Positions 27,520-36,471 of a stretch of DNA of 64,000 bases are shown piece after piece (the first letter of the stretch is position 1; each line of letters begins with the position of its first letter). A program made the position numbers and the translations under genes. The stretch covers positions 62,001 through 126,000 of the forward strand of contig NZ_JAVRHM010000003.1 in the NCBI RefSeq assembly GCF_031846525.1, in the 5' to 3' direction. The DNA comes from Autumnicola patrickiae. GTDB taxonomy: Bacteria > Bacteroidota > Bacteroidia > Flavobacteriales > Flavobacteriaceae. Under the pieces are notes generated by a model. That model saw nothing but the letters and a program-made list of their open reading frames with translations. It was not told where the DNA came from and made no database searches.

Positions 27520-28544
27520 TGCAACAAAATATAATAAATAAGGGGAAAGTTGTCACCTTCGGAGAAGTCCTTATGCGGCTTTCCCCTTCTGAAAACAGGA
27601 AATTACAGCAGTCTAACCGAATGGATTTCTTTTTTGGCGGGACAGAAATGAACGTAGCAGCCTCTCTTGCTTACTTCGGACTAAATGTTCAACAAGTAAC
27701 AAATGTCTCAAACGATTTAGTTGGGGACGCAGCTATAACCTCAATGAGGCAATTCGGGATTGATGTTTCTGCTGTTAATAAAGTACATCATCCTTTAGGC
27801 CTGTATTTTCTGGAAGTGGGATCGGCTTTGCGGCCAAGTAAGATTGCCTATAACAGGCTTCATGGCTCCTTTGCCAACATTTCTCCGGAACAGGTGGATT
27901 GGGAGTCGGTGCTTGAAAATTGCAATTATCTGCACTGGACCGGGATTTCTCCGGCCATTTCAGAAGGAGCTTATCAAACTTTAAAAGAAGGATTGGAACT
28001 CGCCCAGCAAAAAGGTATCACTGTTACCGCAGATCCTGCATACCGAAGTAATCTTTGGAAATATGGTCGTAACGGACAGGAAGTTTTGAAAGAATTAGTT
28101 TCCCTTTCCAATATTTTTATTGGTGGGGTAAATGAAATCAACGAAATTTTGAATACAGATTTTCCTTTTGAAGAAGAAGGATTTATTGGTGCAAGTAAAA
28201 AACTGATAGAAGAATGTCCAAAAATCGAAAAAGTTTTTGATAAAGTCAGAACCGGCTTAAGTGCTTCCTGGCAAAAAATCTACGGACAGGCATGGACGGG
28301 AGAAAAATACATTACTACAGAAGAGCATGAGGTTACAGATGTGGTAGACAGAATAGGTACCGGAGATGCTTATGCAGCAGGAATTTTATATGGTCTGCAA
28401 CATTTTGACGACCAAAAAACACTGGAATTTGCCAATGCTGCCTGCGCCCTTAAGCACACCATTTTAGGCGATGCCAATCTGGTAAGTGTAGAAGAGGTGC
28501 TGGAAGTGGTACACGGTAACACTGGCGGAAGAATAAAACGATAA
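27519..28544 (+). CDS. kdgK: 2-keto-3-deoxygluconate kinase (PfkB family)
   Basis: This 341-residue PfkB kinase has the ribokinase-type signature 1 FFGGTEMNVAASLAYFGL near residue 35 and signature 2 DRIGTGDAYAAGILYGL near 282, with the catalytic Asp in GTGD. It phosphorylates KDG to KDPG. The start overlaps the uxaC stop by one base (TAATG), and the KDPG aldolase starts 14 bp downstream, fixing its place as the pathway link between KduD/UxaA and the aldolase. It is somewhat longer than the E. coli enzyme. It might accept 2-keto-3-deoxygalactonate too. Confidence 0.9.
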   Translation: MQQNIINKGKVVTFGEVLMRLSPSENRKLQQSNRMDFFFGGTEMNVAASLAYFGLNVQQVTNVSNDLVGDAAITSMRQFGIDVSAVNKVHHPLGLYFLEVGSALRPSKIAYNRLHGSFANISPEQVDWESVLENCNYLHWTGISPAISEGAYQTLKEGLELAQQKGITVTADPAYRSNLWKYGRNGQEVLKELVSLSNIFIGGVNEINEILNTDFPFEEEGFIGASKKLIEECPKIEKVFDKVRTGLSASWQKIYGQAWTGEKYITTEEHEVTDVVDRIGTGDAYAAGILYGLQHFDDQKTLEFANAACALKHTILGDANLVSVEEVLEVVHGNTGGRIKR

Positions 28545-28558
28545 ACTGAAAATAAGAA

Positions 28559-29236
28559 ATGGCAACATTTACACGTATACAAGCGGCCCAGGCCATGAAA
28601 GAAACAGGAATAGTTCCTGTTTTTTACCATAAGGATCTCGAAACCTGCAAAAAGGTTGTAAAAGCCTGCTACGATGCCGGCGCCCGCGTCTTCGAATTTA
28701 CCAACAGAGGAGACTATGCTCACGAAGTGTTTGGGGAATTAAACAAATATGTAACCAAAAATCTGGATGGAATGATCTTGGGAGTAGGATCTGTAATAGA
28801 TGCCGGAACCACAGCTTTGTACCTTCAACTTGGTGCAAATTTTATAGTTTCTCCTCTGGTAAATGCTGAAATGGCAAAAACCTGTAACCGCCGCAAAGTA
28901 GCGTGGATGCCAGGTTGCGGTTCGGTTTCTGAAATTTCTTATGCAGAAGAACTGGGAGCAGAAGTAGTAAAAATATTTCCTGGTTCCCAGGTAGGAGGCC
29001 CTTCTTTTGTAAAAGCTGTAAAAGGACCTTTGCCATGGGCGAGCATTATGCCTACTGGAGGAGTTAGTCCTACAGAAGAAAACCTGAAAGAGTGGTTTGA
29101 GGCAGGAGTACATTGTGTAGGAATTGGTTCTAAACTTCTTACCAAAAAGGAAGATGGTTCTTTTGATTATGATGGCATTTCAAAAACAGTAAGTTCAGCG
29201 ATTCAAACAGTTCAAAATCTCCGGAATGAAAATTAA
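28559..29236 (+). CDS. eda: KDPG / 4-hydroxy-2-oxoglutarate aldolase
   Basis: This 225-residue class I aldolase has the family's glutamate stretch AGARVFEFTNRG, the Schiff-base Lys in VVKIFPGSQVGGPSFVKAVK (residues near 145) and the phosphate site MPTGGVSPTEENL. It splits KDPG to pyruvate and glyceraldehyde-3-phosphate. It overlaps dctP by 11 bp, which ties the transporter to this operon. The GapN-like dehydrogenase at 40276 could use the glyceraldehyde-3-phosphate. Confidence 0.93.
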   Translation: MATFTRIQAAQAMKETGIVPVFYHKDLETCKKVVKACYDAGARVFEFTNRGDYAHEVFGELNKYVTKNLDGMILGVGSVIDAGTTALYLQLGANFIVSPLVNAEMAKTCNRRKVAWMPGCGSVSEISYAEELGAEVVKIFPGSQVGGPSFVKAVKGPLPWASIMPTGGVSPTEENLKEWFEAGVHCVGIGSKLLTKKEDGSFDYDGISKTVSSAIQTVQNLRNEN

Positions 29237-30209
29237 AGAAAAATCTGCCGTTTTTCTGATGCTCCTGGTGATGCTTCTCTCTTTAGGTTGTGCTACAAAG
29301 GGAGATCAAAAAATCATAAAACTGGGGCATGGCTTGGACACTGGTCATCCGGTGCATAAAGCTATGGTTTTTATGGGCGAACGGCTTAAGGAGAAATCAA
29401 ATGGCACAATGCTTTTGGATATTTATCCCAGTCAGCAACTGGGATCTGAGCGCGAATCATTAGAATTAATTCAGATTGGAAGCCTGGGGATGACCAAAGT
29501 TTCTACAGGGGTTATGGAAAATTTTGCTCCCGGACTAAAAGTCTTCGGACTGCCATTTTTATTCAGGGACCGGGAACACCGTTTTGATGTTCTTGAGGGA
29601 GAAATCGGGGAACATTTCCTAAATGCCAGTGTTGATAAACGTTTAAAAGGGCTCACATTTTATGATGCCGGCAGTCGTAGTTTCTACAGCAAAACTCCTA
29701 TAGATAGTCCCGAAGATCTTGAAGGGCTTAAATTGAGGGTTATGGAAAGTCAGACTGCTATAAATATGGTCAAACTCCTTGGTGGATCACCTACGCCTAT
29801 TGCCTGGGGAGAACTTTATACAGCTTTGCAACAGGGAATAGTAGATGGTGCAGAAAATAACCTGCCCAGTTTTTACCTTTCAAGACATTATGAAGTGTGC
29901 AAATATTTTGTTTTGGATGAGCATACGGCCTTACCCGATATCCTGGTGATAGGAACGCCAATTTGGAACAGCCTTACAGAACAGGAACAAGTTTGGTTAA
30001 AAGAAGCTGCTATGGAATCTTCAGAATTTGAAAAAAAGATTTGGCGTGAGGCAGAGCTTGAGGCTTTGGAGGAAATAAAAAAGGCGGGAGTAACAGTTAC
30101 TGAAACTGATAAAGATGCTTTTAAGGAGAAGGTGCAGCCTATGTATGAGGAGTTTAAGAAGGATCCTGAGATGAAAGAAGTTATTGAAGCTATTCAATCT
30201 TTAAATTAA
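29226..30209 (+). CDS. dctP: TRAP transporter solute-binding lipoprotein DctP
   Basis: This 327-residue DctP-family binding protein has a lipoprotein signal (LLSLGCATKG). The family's core motifs are RDREHRFDVLEGE, FYDAGSRSFYSKTPI, the Arg of LKLRVMESQTAINM that binds the carboxylate and GELYTALQQGIVDGAENN. It should capture a uronate or related acid in the periplasm and hand it to DctQM. Overlap with the aldolase gene by 11 bp and a 4-bp gap to dctQ indicate one transcript. Galacturonate or its unsaturated oligomers are the likely ligands from context. Confidence 0.92.
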   Translation: MKIKEKSAVFLMLLVMLLSLGCATKGDQKIIKLGHGLDTGHPVHKAMVFMGERLKEKSNGTMLLDIYPSQQLGSERESLELIQIGSLGMTKVSTGVMENFAPGLKVFGLPFLFRDREHRFDVLEGEIGEHFLNASVDKRLKGLTFYDAGSRSFYSKTPIDSPEDLEGLKLRVMESQTAINMVKLLGGSPTPIAWGELYTALQQGIVDGAENNLPSFYLSRHYEVCKYFVLDEHTALPDILVIGTPIWNSLTEQEQVWLKEAAMESSEFEKKIWREAELEALEEIKKAGVTVTETDKDAFKEKVQPMYEEFKKDPEMKEVIEAIQSLN

Positions 30210-30213
30210 AAAG

Positions 30214-30681
30214 ATGAAAAAAAAATTGGATAAAACTTTAGGTGGAATTCTGGTTCTTCTAATGGTATTAATGGTGATATCTGTGTTATGGCAGGTTTTT
30301 TCCCGCTATTTATTGGACTCAGCAAGTTCTTTTACAGAAGAATTATCACGTTACCTGTTTATCTGGATCGGAATTTTAGGAGCAGCTTATGCTTCAGGGC
30401 AGCAAACTCATCTTGCTATTGATATTTTACCACCAAAACTAAATCCCGTGAATAGGGTAAGGCTTCGCATTGGAATTAATATTCTAATCATTCTCTTCAG
30501 TTTGACGGTTTTGGTCATAGGCGGTGGAAATCTTGTATATATAAATTATTTACTGGGGCAATATTCTGCAGCTTTAAATTTACCTCTTTCTTCTGTATAC
30601 ACGGTGGTGCCAATAAGCGGTATTCTCGTTATCTATTATAAAGTGAATGAAATAATTTATTCAAAAAAATATTTAGTATGA
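30214..30681 (+). CDS. dctQ: TRAP transporter small membrane subunit DctQ
   Basis: This 155-residue protein has four hydrophobic segments with the DctQ family arginine/glutamate stretch ASSFTEELSRYLFIWIGILG. It bridges DctP and DctM. It overlaps dctM by 4 bp (30678-30681). The protein is of normal length for the family. Confidence 0.92.
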   Translation: MKKKLDKTLGGILVLLMVLMVISVLWQVFSRYLLDSASSFTEELSRYLFIWIGILGAAYASGQQTHLAIDILPPKLNPVNRVRLRIGINILIILFSLTVLVIGGGNLVYINYLLGQYSAALNLPLSSVYTVVPISGILVIYYKVNEIIYSKKYLV

Positions 30682-31967
30682 TGTCAGAGGTTTTAATTCT
30701 CGTTTTATCCTTTGTTGTCCTTTTGGCAATTGGCGTTCCGGTGGCATGGTCTATTGGTATTTCCTGTATACTTACCATCCTGGCATCTATAGAATCTTTA
30801 GCAGCTTTTACTACTGTGGCCCAGCGAATGGCAACCGGTCTGGATAGTTTCTCCCTGCTGGCCATTCCGCTCTTTATCCTCGCCGGCCAGATTATGAACC
30901 AGGGTGGAATAGCGAATCGGCTCATTGACTTTGCCAAGGCGCTCATGGGCGCACTTCCCGGCGGGCTGATCTATGTAAATGTAATTGCAGCTATGTTGTT
31001 TGGAGCAATCTCAGGTTCTGCAGTGGCTGCCACTTCTGCAATGGGAGGGATATTGGGCCCGGCTATGAAAAGGGAGGGCTATTCCAACGAATTTGGTGCG
31101 GCGGTTAATATTACTGCGTCCACTACGGGGCTGGTAATTCCGCCTTCTAATGTGCTAATTGTTTATTCCCTTGCCAGTGGTGGTGTTTCTATTGCTTCTT
31201 TGTTTGTGGCTGGATATCTTCCCGGTATTTTAATGGGACTTGCTTTAATGCTGGTTGCCGCAGTATGGATTAAAAAGAAGAAGTATCCGGCTGGTGAAAA
31301 AAGTAGTTTTAAACACATCATGTCAACTTTCTTACATGCATTTCCCAGTTTATTGTTGCTGGTAGTTGTAATTGGAGGAATAGTGACAGGGATTTTTACT
31401 GCAACAGAAGCTTCAGGGATAGCAGTGCTCTACACCTTAATATTGTCGTTTATTAACCGTGAACTAAAGGTGAGTAATTTATATGGTGTCTTTCTTGGTT
31501 CAGTCGGGACAACGGCAATAGTAATGCTACTTATAGCAACTTCAATGAGTATGTCCTGGGTTATGTCCTACGAAAATATACCCCAGGCTGTAAGTGACAG
31601 TTTATTGGCGCTGAGTGATAATATTTTCGTGATTTTGCTTATCATAAATTTACTACTCCTTTTTGTGGGAACTTTTATGGACATGACTCCGGCGGTTCTC
31701 ATTTTCACCCCCATCTTTTTACCTGTGGTTGAAGCGTTAGGTGTAGATCCCGTTCATTTTGGGATCATGATGGTGATGAACCTATGTGTGGGATTATGTA
31801 CTCCGCCTGTTGGTTCTGTATTATTTATTGGGGTAAGTGTCGCCAATACTACTATCCAGAAAGTTATAAAACCTCTTTTGCCATTATATGTGGCTATGTT
31901 TATCGTATTGCTGCTGGTCACTTTTATACCGGAAATCACGCTGTGGCTTCCCAGTTTATTTGAATAA
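30678..31967 (+). CDS. dctM: TRAP transporter large membrane subunit DctM
   Basis: This 429-residue protein has about 12 hydrophobic segments and DctM signatures LLAIPLFILAGQIMNQGG, AMLFGAISGSAVAATSAMG and PPVGSVLFIGVSVAN. It carries the Na+-driven translocation step of the TRAP system. It lies in the uronate operon, with uxaB 15 bp downstream, so it serves import of the acid sugars that the operon degrades. The family assignment is secure; the ligand is inferred. Confidence 0.93.
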   Translation: MMSEVLILVLSFVVLLAIGVPVAWSIGISCILTILASIESLAAFTTVAQRMATGLDSFSLLAIPLFILAGQIMNQGGIANRLIDFAKALMGALPGGLIYVNVIAAMLFGAISGSAVAATSAMGGILGPAMKREGYSNEFGAAVNITASTTGLVIPPSNVLIVYSLASGGVSIASLFVAGYLPGILMGLALMLVAAVWIKKKKYPAGEKSSFKHIMSTFLHAFPSLLLLVVVIGGIVTGIFTATEASGIAVLYTLILSFINRELKVSNLYGVFLGSVGTTAIVMLLIATSMSMSWVMSYENIPQAVSDSLLALSDNIFVILLIINLLLLFVGTFMDMTPAVLIFTPIFLPVVEALGVDPVHFGIMMVMNLCVGLCTPPVGSVLFIGVSVANTTIQKVIKPLLPLYVAMFIVLLLVTFIPEITLWLPSLFE

Positions 31968-31982
31968 TTTAATGATTTGAAA

Positions 31983-33446
31983 ATGGAAAAAATTACAAAA
32001 AAGAGCTTAAACAGAGAAGCTGCAGGCCTCACTCAAAAACTACCTATAAAAGTTATCCAGTATGGAGAAGGGAATTTTTTAAGAGCTTTTGTAGATTATG
32101 TTATCGATAAACTTAATAAAAAAGCAGATTTTAATGCTGGTGTGGCTGTTATTCAGCCGTTAGCAGGCGGTCTGGTAGATGTTTTAAATAAACAGGATGG
32201 TCTTTACAACCTTTTTATGAAAGGTATAAAAAAAGGCAAAGAAATTCAGGAGCAGGAGACAATTTCCTGTATTCAGAAGGGGATTAATCCGTATGAAGAC
32301 TATCAAGCTTATCTAAATTTGGCAAAAGAAGAGCAACTGGAATTTTTAATTTCCAATACTACTGAAGCCGGAATTGCCTATAATGAAAATGATACTCTGG
32401 AGGGGCATCCTCATAACAGTTTTCCGGCAAAGGTAACTGCATTACTTTATAAAAGGTTTCAGCATTTTAATGGTGCTAAAGACAAAGGTCTGAGCATCAT
32501 TCCTTGCGAATTGATAAATTATAATGCAGATGCTCTTAAGGATATTATTCTAAAGTATGCAGAGCTATGGAAACTGGAGGATAAGTTTGTGAGCTGGATT
32601 AAAGATCATAACGATTTCCACAACACTCTTGTGGACAGGATTGTTCCCGGTTATCCCAAGGACGATATTGATTCTTACCAGGAAAAGCTGGAACTGGAGG
32701 ATAAGTTAATCGTTTCTGCTGAAGTGTTTTTATTATGGGTTATTGAAGGAGGTGAGAAGCTGAAATCCAGAATACCATTCGATAAAATAGATGAAAATAT
32801 CCTAATCGTTGAAGATTTACAGCCTTACAGAACAAGAAAAGTACGTATACTAAATGGTGCACATACCACCATGGTGCCATTTTCTATTCTCTACGGGAAT
32901 GAAACCGTAAAGGAAACTGTAGATCATGAATTTACAGGTAAGTATATAAGGGAAGCTGTTTTTGAAGAAATAAACCCCACACTGGAACTTTCAGAAGAAG
33001 AATTAAGAACGTTTGCTGAAGAAGTTTTTGACCGGTTTAGAAATCCGTTTATTAAACATCAACTTTCGAGCATTGCTCTTAATTCCATCTCTAAATTTAA
33101 GGTTAGAGTGTTACCTAGTATTCTTACTTTTCAGAAAAAATACAATCGATTACCCTTGCGCCTGACATACGCTTTTGCTTGTTTAATAAGGTTTTATAAG
33201 GGGGAGTGGAAAGGTGAAAGTCTGCCGGTAAATGATGATGAAAAAACCACTTCAGAATTAAAACAGGCTTGGGAACTAAATAGCTATAATGAGATTGCGG
33301 AGAGAGTGCTTAAAAATGGCAATTTTTGGGATATGGATTTAACTGAAGTTCCTCAATTCAAAGAAAAGATAGCAACTGCCCTGGAGCTTATTGATAACAA
33401 GGGAATAGAAGAAGGGTTTAAAGCGTTTTCAGAGAAATCTGAATAA
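31983..33446 (+). CDS. uxaB: Tagaturonate reductase / altronate oxidoreductase UxaB
   Basis: This 487-residue mannitol-dehydrogenase-family protein starts at the ATG at 31983 (MEKITKKSLNRE); a TTG two codons earlier is less likely. It carries the N-terminal NAD loop VIQYGEGNFLRAFVDY, the ISNTTEAGIAY stretch, and the catalytic Lys region RTRKVRILNGAHTTMVP. It reduces D-tagaturonate made by UxaC to D-altronate with NADH. uxaA, the next step, is 18 bp downstream. Length and motifs match the UxaB branch rather than UxuB. Confidence 0.93.
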   Translation: MEKITKKSLNREAAGLTQKLPIKVIQYGEGNFLRAFVDYVIDKLNKKADFNAGVAVIQPLAGGLVDVLNKQDGLYNLFMKGIKKGKEIQEQETISCIQKGINPYEDYQAYLNLAKEEQLEFLISNTTEAGIAYNENDTLEGHPHNSFPAKVTALLYKRFQHFNGAKDKGLSIIPCELINYNADALKDIILKYAELWKLEDKFVSWIKDHNDFHNTLVDRIVPGYPKDDIDSYQEKLELEDKLIVSAEVFLLWVIEGGEKLKSRIPFDKIDENILIVEDLQPYRTRKVRILNGAHTTMVPFSILYGNETVKETVDHEFTGKYIREAVFEEINPTLELSEEELRTFAEEVFDRFRNPFIKHQLSSIALNSISKFKVRVLPSILTFQKKYNRLPLRLTYAFACLIRFYKGEWKGESLPVNDDEKTTSELKQAWELNSYNEIAERVLKNGNFWDMDLTEVPQFKEKIATALELIDNKGIEEGFKAFSEKSE

Positions 33447-33464
33447 GATGAAAAGAAAAATGTT

Positions 33465-35081
33465 ATGAAAAGTAAATTGATAAAAGTACATCCTGAAGAT
33501 AACGTTGCCATTGCATTGGTAGATTTATGGCAGGGTGATATAGTGAATTTTGAGGGAGAAGATATTTTCGTAATAAAGGACACCAAAGCCAAGCATAAAA
33601 TGGCAATGGTAGACTTTGCGTCTGGAGATAAAATCTATATGTATGGTGTTCTGGTAGGTAAAACCACCGAAGAAATAAAGAAGGGAGGAGTTTTAACGGT
33701 AGATAATGTAAAACATGAAGCCAACAACGCCTCCGGAAAAACAGAAACTACCGCCTGGAATGCACCAGATATTTCGAAATGGAAAGACCGTACCTTTAAC
33801 GGATATCACCGGCCCGATGGACAGGTAGGCACAAAGAATGTATGGTTGTTTTTTCCGCTTGTGTTTTGTGAAAACCGGAATATAGAATTGCTGAAGGACG
33901 TATTTGAAAATGAACTTTCTTTTCATAAATCCAGTAAGCAAAGATTGTTGTTGCGCAGCCTTATCCACGGTACAGATTCTGATGTTATGCAAGATGTCGA
34001 ACCTGAGGAAAGCAGCATTTTTGATAATATTGAAGTTAAATTTATAACCCACCAGGGCGGCTGTGGCGGTATCCGTCAGGATTCGGCTTCTTTGGCACGT
34101 TTACTTGCGGGATATATTAACAACCCCAACGTGGCGGGTGCAACGGTGCTAAGCCTGGGATGTCAGAATCTTCAGATTGATATTTTTAAGAGTGCTTTAA
34201 AAAGGATAAATACAGATATCCAAAAGCCTGTACTCATTTATGAGCAACAGCAAATGGGTACGGTGGATGATATGATGAACACCATTATCAAAGAATCTTT
34301 TGCTGAAATTAAAAAAGCAAATCAGATTCCGAGAAAGCCGGCTCCTTTGTCTAAACTAAAAGTCGGACTTGAATGTGGTGGATCTGATGGATTCTCCGGA
34401 ATATCTGCAAACCCCGCACTTGGTTACGCTTCAGATTTATTATCGGCCTTAAAAGGCTCACCGATACTTTCAGAGTTTCCGGAATTATGCGGGATCGAGC
34501 AGGAATTAGTGAACAGATGTGTGAACGATGAAATTGCCGAAAGGTTTATCTCGCTTACCCGCGCATTCGAAGATTCTGCAATTGCTGCCGGTTCAGGATT
34601 TGATATGAATCCTTCTCCGGGAAATATTAAAGACGGTTTAATTACAGATGCAATGAAATCTGCGGGAGCGGCTAAAAAAGGTGGAACTTCCCCTATAGAG
34701 GATGTTCTGGATTATGGAGACTATGTCACCAAACCGGGATTAAATTTGCTCTGTACTCCGGGGAATGATGTGGAAAGTACCACTGCCATGGTAGGAGCCG
34801 GCGCTAGCGTGGTAGTTTTTACTACCGGTCTGGGAACGCCAACGGGAAATCCTGTTGCGCCTGTTATTAAGGTTTCTTCAAATTCTACTTTGGCCAGAAC
34901 AATGCCGGATATTATTGATATTGATTCTGGTGGAGTAATTCGTGGAGAAAAGACGATAGAAGAAATGGGAGAAGAAATCCTCGAGTTTATAGTTAAAATT
35001 GCCAGTGGGGAAGAAGAATCCAAAGCAGATCAGTTAAATCAGGATGATTTTATACCGTGGAAACGCGGAGTTTCTCTATAA
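33465..35081 (+). CDS. uxaA: Altronate dehydratase UxaA
   Basis: This 538-residue protein has an N-terminal SAF domain (about 1-100; VHPEDNVAIALVDLWQGD) and the large C-terminal altronate/galactarate dehydratase domain (about 120-535), with ECGGSDGFSGISANPALG as its strongest signature and HQGGCGGIRQD and CTPGNDVESTT as others. It dehydrates D-altronate to KDG using iron. It follows uxaB directly and is followed after 11 bp by a Gfo/Idh/MocA gene. With uxaB and uxaC it completes the galacturonate route to KDG. Confidence 0.94.
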   Translation: MKSKLIKVHPEDNVAIALVDLWQGDIVNFEGEDIFVIKDTKAKHKMAMVDFASGDKIYMYGVLVGKTTEEIKKGGVLTVDNVKHEANNASGKTETTAWNAPDISKWKDRTFNGYHRPDGQVGTKNVWLFFPLVFCENRNIELLKDVFENELSFHKSSKQRLLLRSLIHGTDSDVMQDVEPEESSIFDNIEVKFITHQGGCGGIRQDSASLARLLAGYINNPNVAGATVLSLGCQNLQIDIFKSALKRINTDIQKPVLIYEQQQMGTVDDMMNTIIKESFAEIKKANQIPRKPAPLSKLKVGLECGGSDGFSGISANPALGYASDLLSALKGSPILSEFPELCGIEQELVNRCVNDEIAERFISLTRAFEDSAIAAGSGFDMNPSPGNIKDGLITDAMKSAGAAKKGGTSPIEDVLDYGDYVTKPGLNLLCTPGNDVESTTAMVGAGASVVVFTTGLGTPTGNPVAPVIKVSSNSTLARTMPDIIDIDSGGVIRGEKTIEEMGEEILEFIVKIASGEEESKADQLNQDDFIPWKRGVSL

Positions 35082-35092
35082 AAATTAACAAT

Positions 35093-36286
35093 ATGGAACC
35101 AGGGAAGAAGGTTGTTCGTGCGGGAATAGTAGGATCAGGCTTTGCTGCCCGGTTCCATTTTGATGCGGTACAGAGAGTTTATGGAGTACAAGTGGAAGTG
35201 GTTGGAGCTTATTCCAGAAACCCGGAGAACCTTAAAAAGTTTTCAGAGGAAAAAGGAGTGAAGGCTTTTAAAGCACTTCAGGATTTGATTGAAGCATCAG
35301 ATGTTCTTCATTTATGTACGCCACCCGTAACTCACGAGCCTCTGGCTATTCAGGTTCTAAAAGAGGATAAAGATGTAATTATTGAAAAGCCATTGACGGG
35401 CTACTTTGGAGACGAAGAGGAAGATTTTTCCGGAGATGAGTTTCCGAGGGAAAAAGGACTGAAGCAGGCATTACAGAGTGTAAAAAATATGCTTCATGCC
35501 GAAAAATCGAGCAAAGGTTCTATCATGTATGCTGAAAACTGGATTTATGCTCCTGCAATTCAGAAAGAGCGGGAAGTCATAGAAAAAACAAAAAGTCAGA
35601 TTCTCTGGATCCAGGCGCAGCAATCCCACTCCGGGTCACATTCTCTAGATTATGGCAGGTGGGAACGCTCTGGAGGAGGCTCTTTAATGGGGAAAGGTTG
35701 TCATCCACTTTCGGCGGCCATTTATCTTAAACATGTCGAAGGGAGAATGCGGAACGGAACACCTATTCGGCCGAAAACGGTAACCTGCAGGGTTCATGCT
35801 ATTACCCGAATGCCAAATTACCAAAACGAGGAATATCTTAAAGATTCTTATACCGATGTTGAAGATTATGCGCTAACTCATGTTGTTTTTGAAGATGGAA
35901 CGGTGGCAGATATTGTTGCAAGCGAATTGCTGCATGGCGGAGTAAAAAATTACCTGGAGGTTCACGCCAGTAACCATAGAACGGTCTGCAACCTGACGCC
36001 CAATAATGCAATGCAGACCTATAATCCTTCGGAAGAAAATTTCAACGACATCTATGTTGTGGAAAAAGCAGGTACAAAGCAGGGGTGGTCTAACATTTCA
36101 CCCGATGAAAGTTGGTTTAATGGCTATCAGCACGAGATGGAAGCCTTCTACAGGTCTTCAGCTTATGGAGAGGCACTGGAAAGCAACAGTGAACTTGCCG
36201 CAGATGTTATAGCAACGATTTACGCAGCCTATCTTTCAGCAGAAAGAAAAGGTAGTGAGGTAGAAATTCCTTCAGTTTTATCTTAA
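35093..36286 (+). CDS. Gfo/Idh/MocA family oxidoreductase in the uronate operon
   Basis: This 397-residue cytoplasmic protein starts at the ATG at 35093, 11 bp after uxaA; a longer frame from 35057 would overlap uxaA. It has the Rossmann loop AGIVGSGFAARFHFDAV, HLCTPPVTHEP, the family EKP motif (IIEKPLTGYFG) and GGGSLMGKGCHPLSAA. No signal peptide is present, unlike the Tat-exported paralogue at 5188-6528. It is not needed for the standard galacturonate route, so it may act on a side sugar such as a modified uronate or a methylated or ketosugar form. Function is not assigned. Confidence 0.78.
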   Translation: MEPGKKVVRAGIVGSGFAARFHFDAVQRVYGVQVEVVGAYSRNPENLKKFSEEKGVKAFKALQDLIEASDVLHLCTPPVTHEPLAIQVLKEDKDVIIEKPLTGYFGDEEEDFSGDEFPREKGLKQALQSVKNMLHAEKSSKGSIMYAENWIYAPAIQKEREVIEKTKSQILWIQAQQSHSGSHSLDYGRWERSGGGSLMGKGCHPLSAAIYLKHVEGRMRNGTPIRPKTVTCRVHAITRMPNYQNEEYLKDSYTDVEDYALTHVVFEDGTVADIVASELLHGGVKNYLEVHASNHRTVCNLTPNNAMQTYNPSEENFNDIYVVEKAGTKQGWSNISPDESWFNGYQHEMEAFYRSSAYGEALESNSELAADVIATIYAAYLSAERKGSEVEIPSVLS

Positions 36287-36300
36287 ATCTGATGATTTAG

Positions 36301-36441
36301 TTGCTGAATCATAGAATACGTATTTCAGAATTCAACTGTTCTTTCGGGGGAGACCTAAAATTATTACGTAAATTAGAGTATATGGTTGGTGTTGAGGTTT
36401 CCAAACGAGAATTTTACATCAGTCCTGAAAATTATTTGTAA
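36301..36441 (+). other. Possible 46-codon open frame or gene remnant in the uxaA-SDR gap
   Basis: From TTG at 36301 to TAA at 36439-36441 one frame is open and reads LNHRIRISEFNCSFGGDLKL, then RKLEYMVGVEVSKREFYISP, then ENYL, a protein-like sequence with no ATG except an internal one. It is flanked upstream by a stop. It may be the remnant of a lost gene or a chance frame. I do not recognise a family. It lies in the 185-bp gap between the oxidoreductase and the mannonate-type SDR gene. Confidence 0.25.
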
Positions 36442-36471
36442 AAAATTCCGAAGAAAATAATAAAGCAAAAT

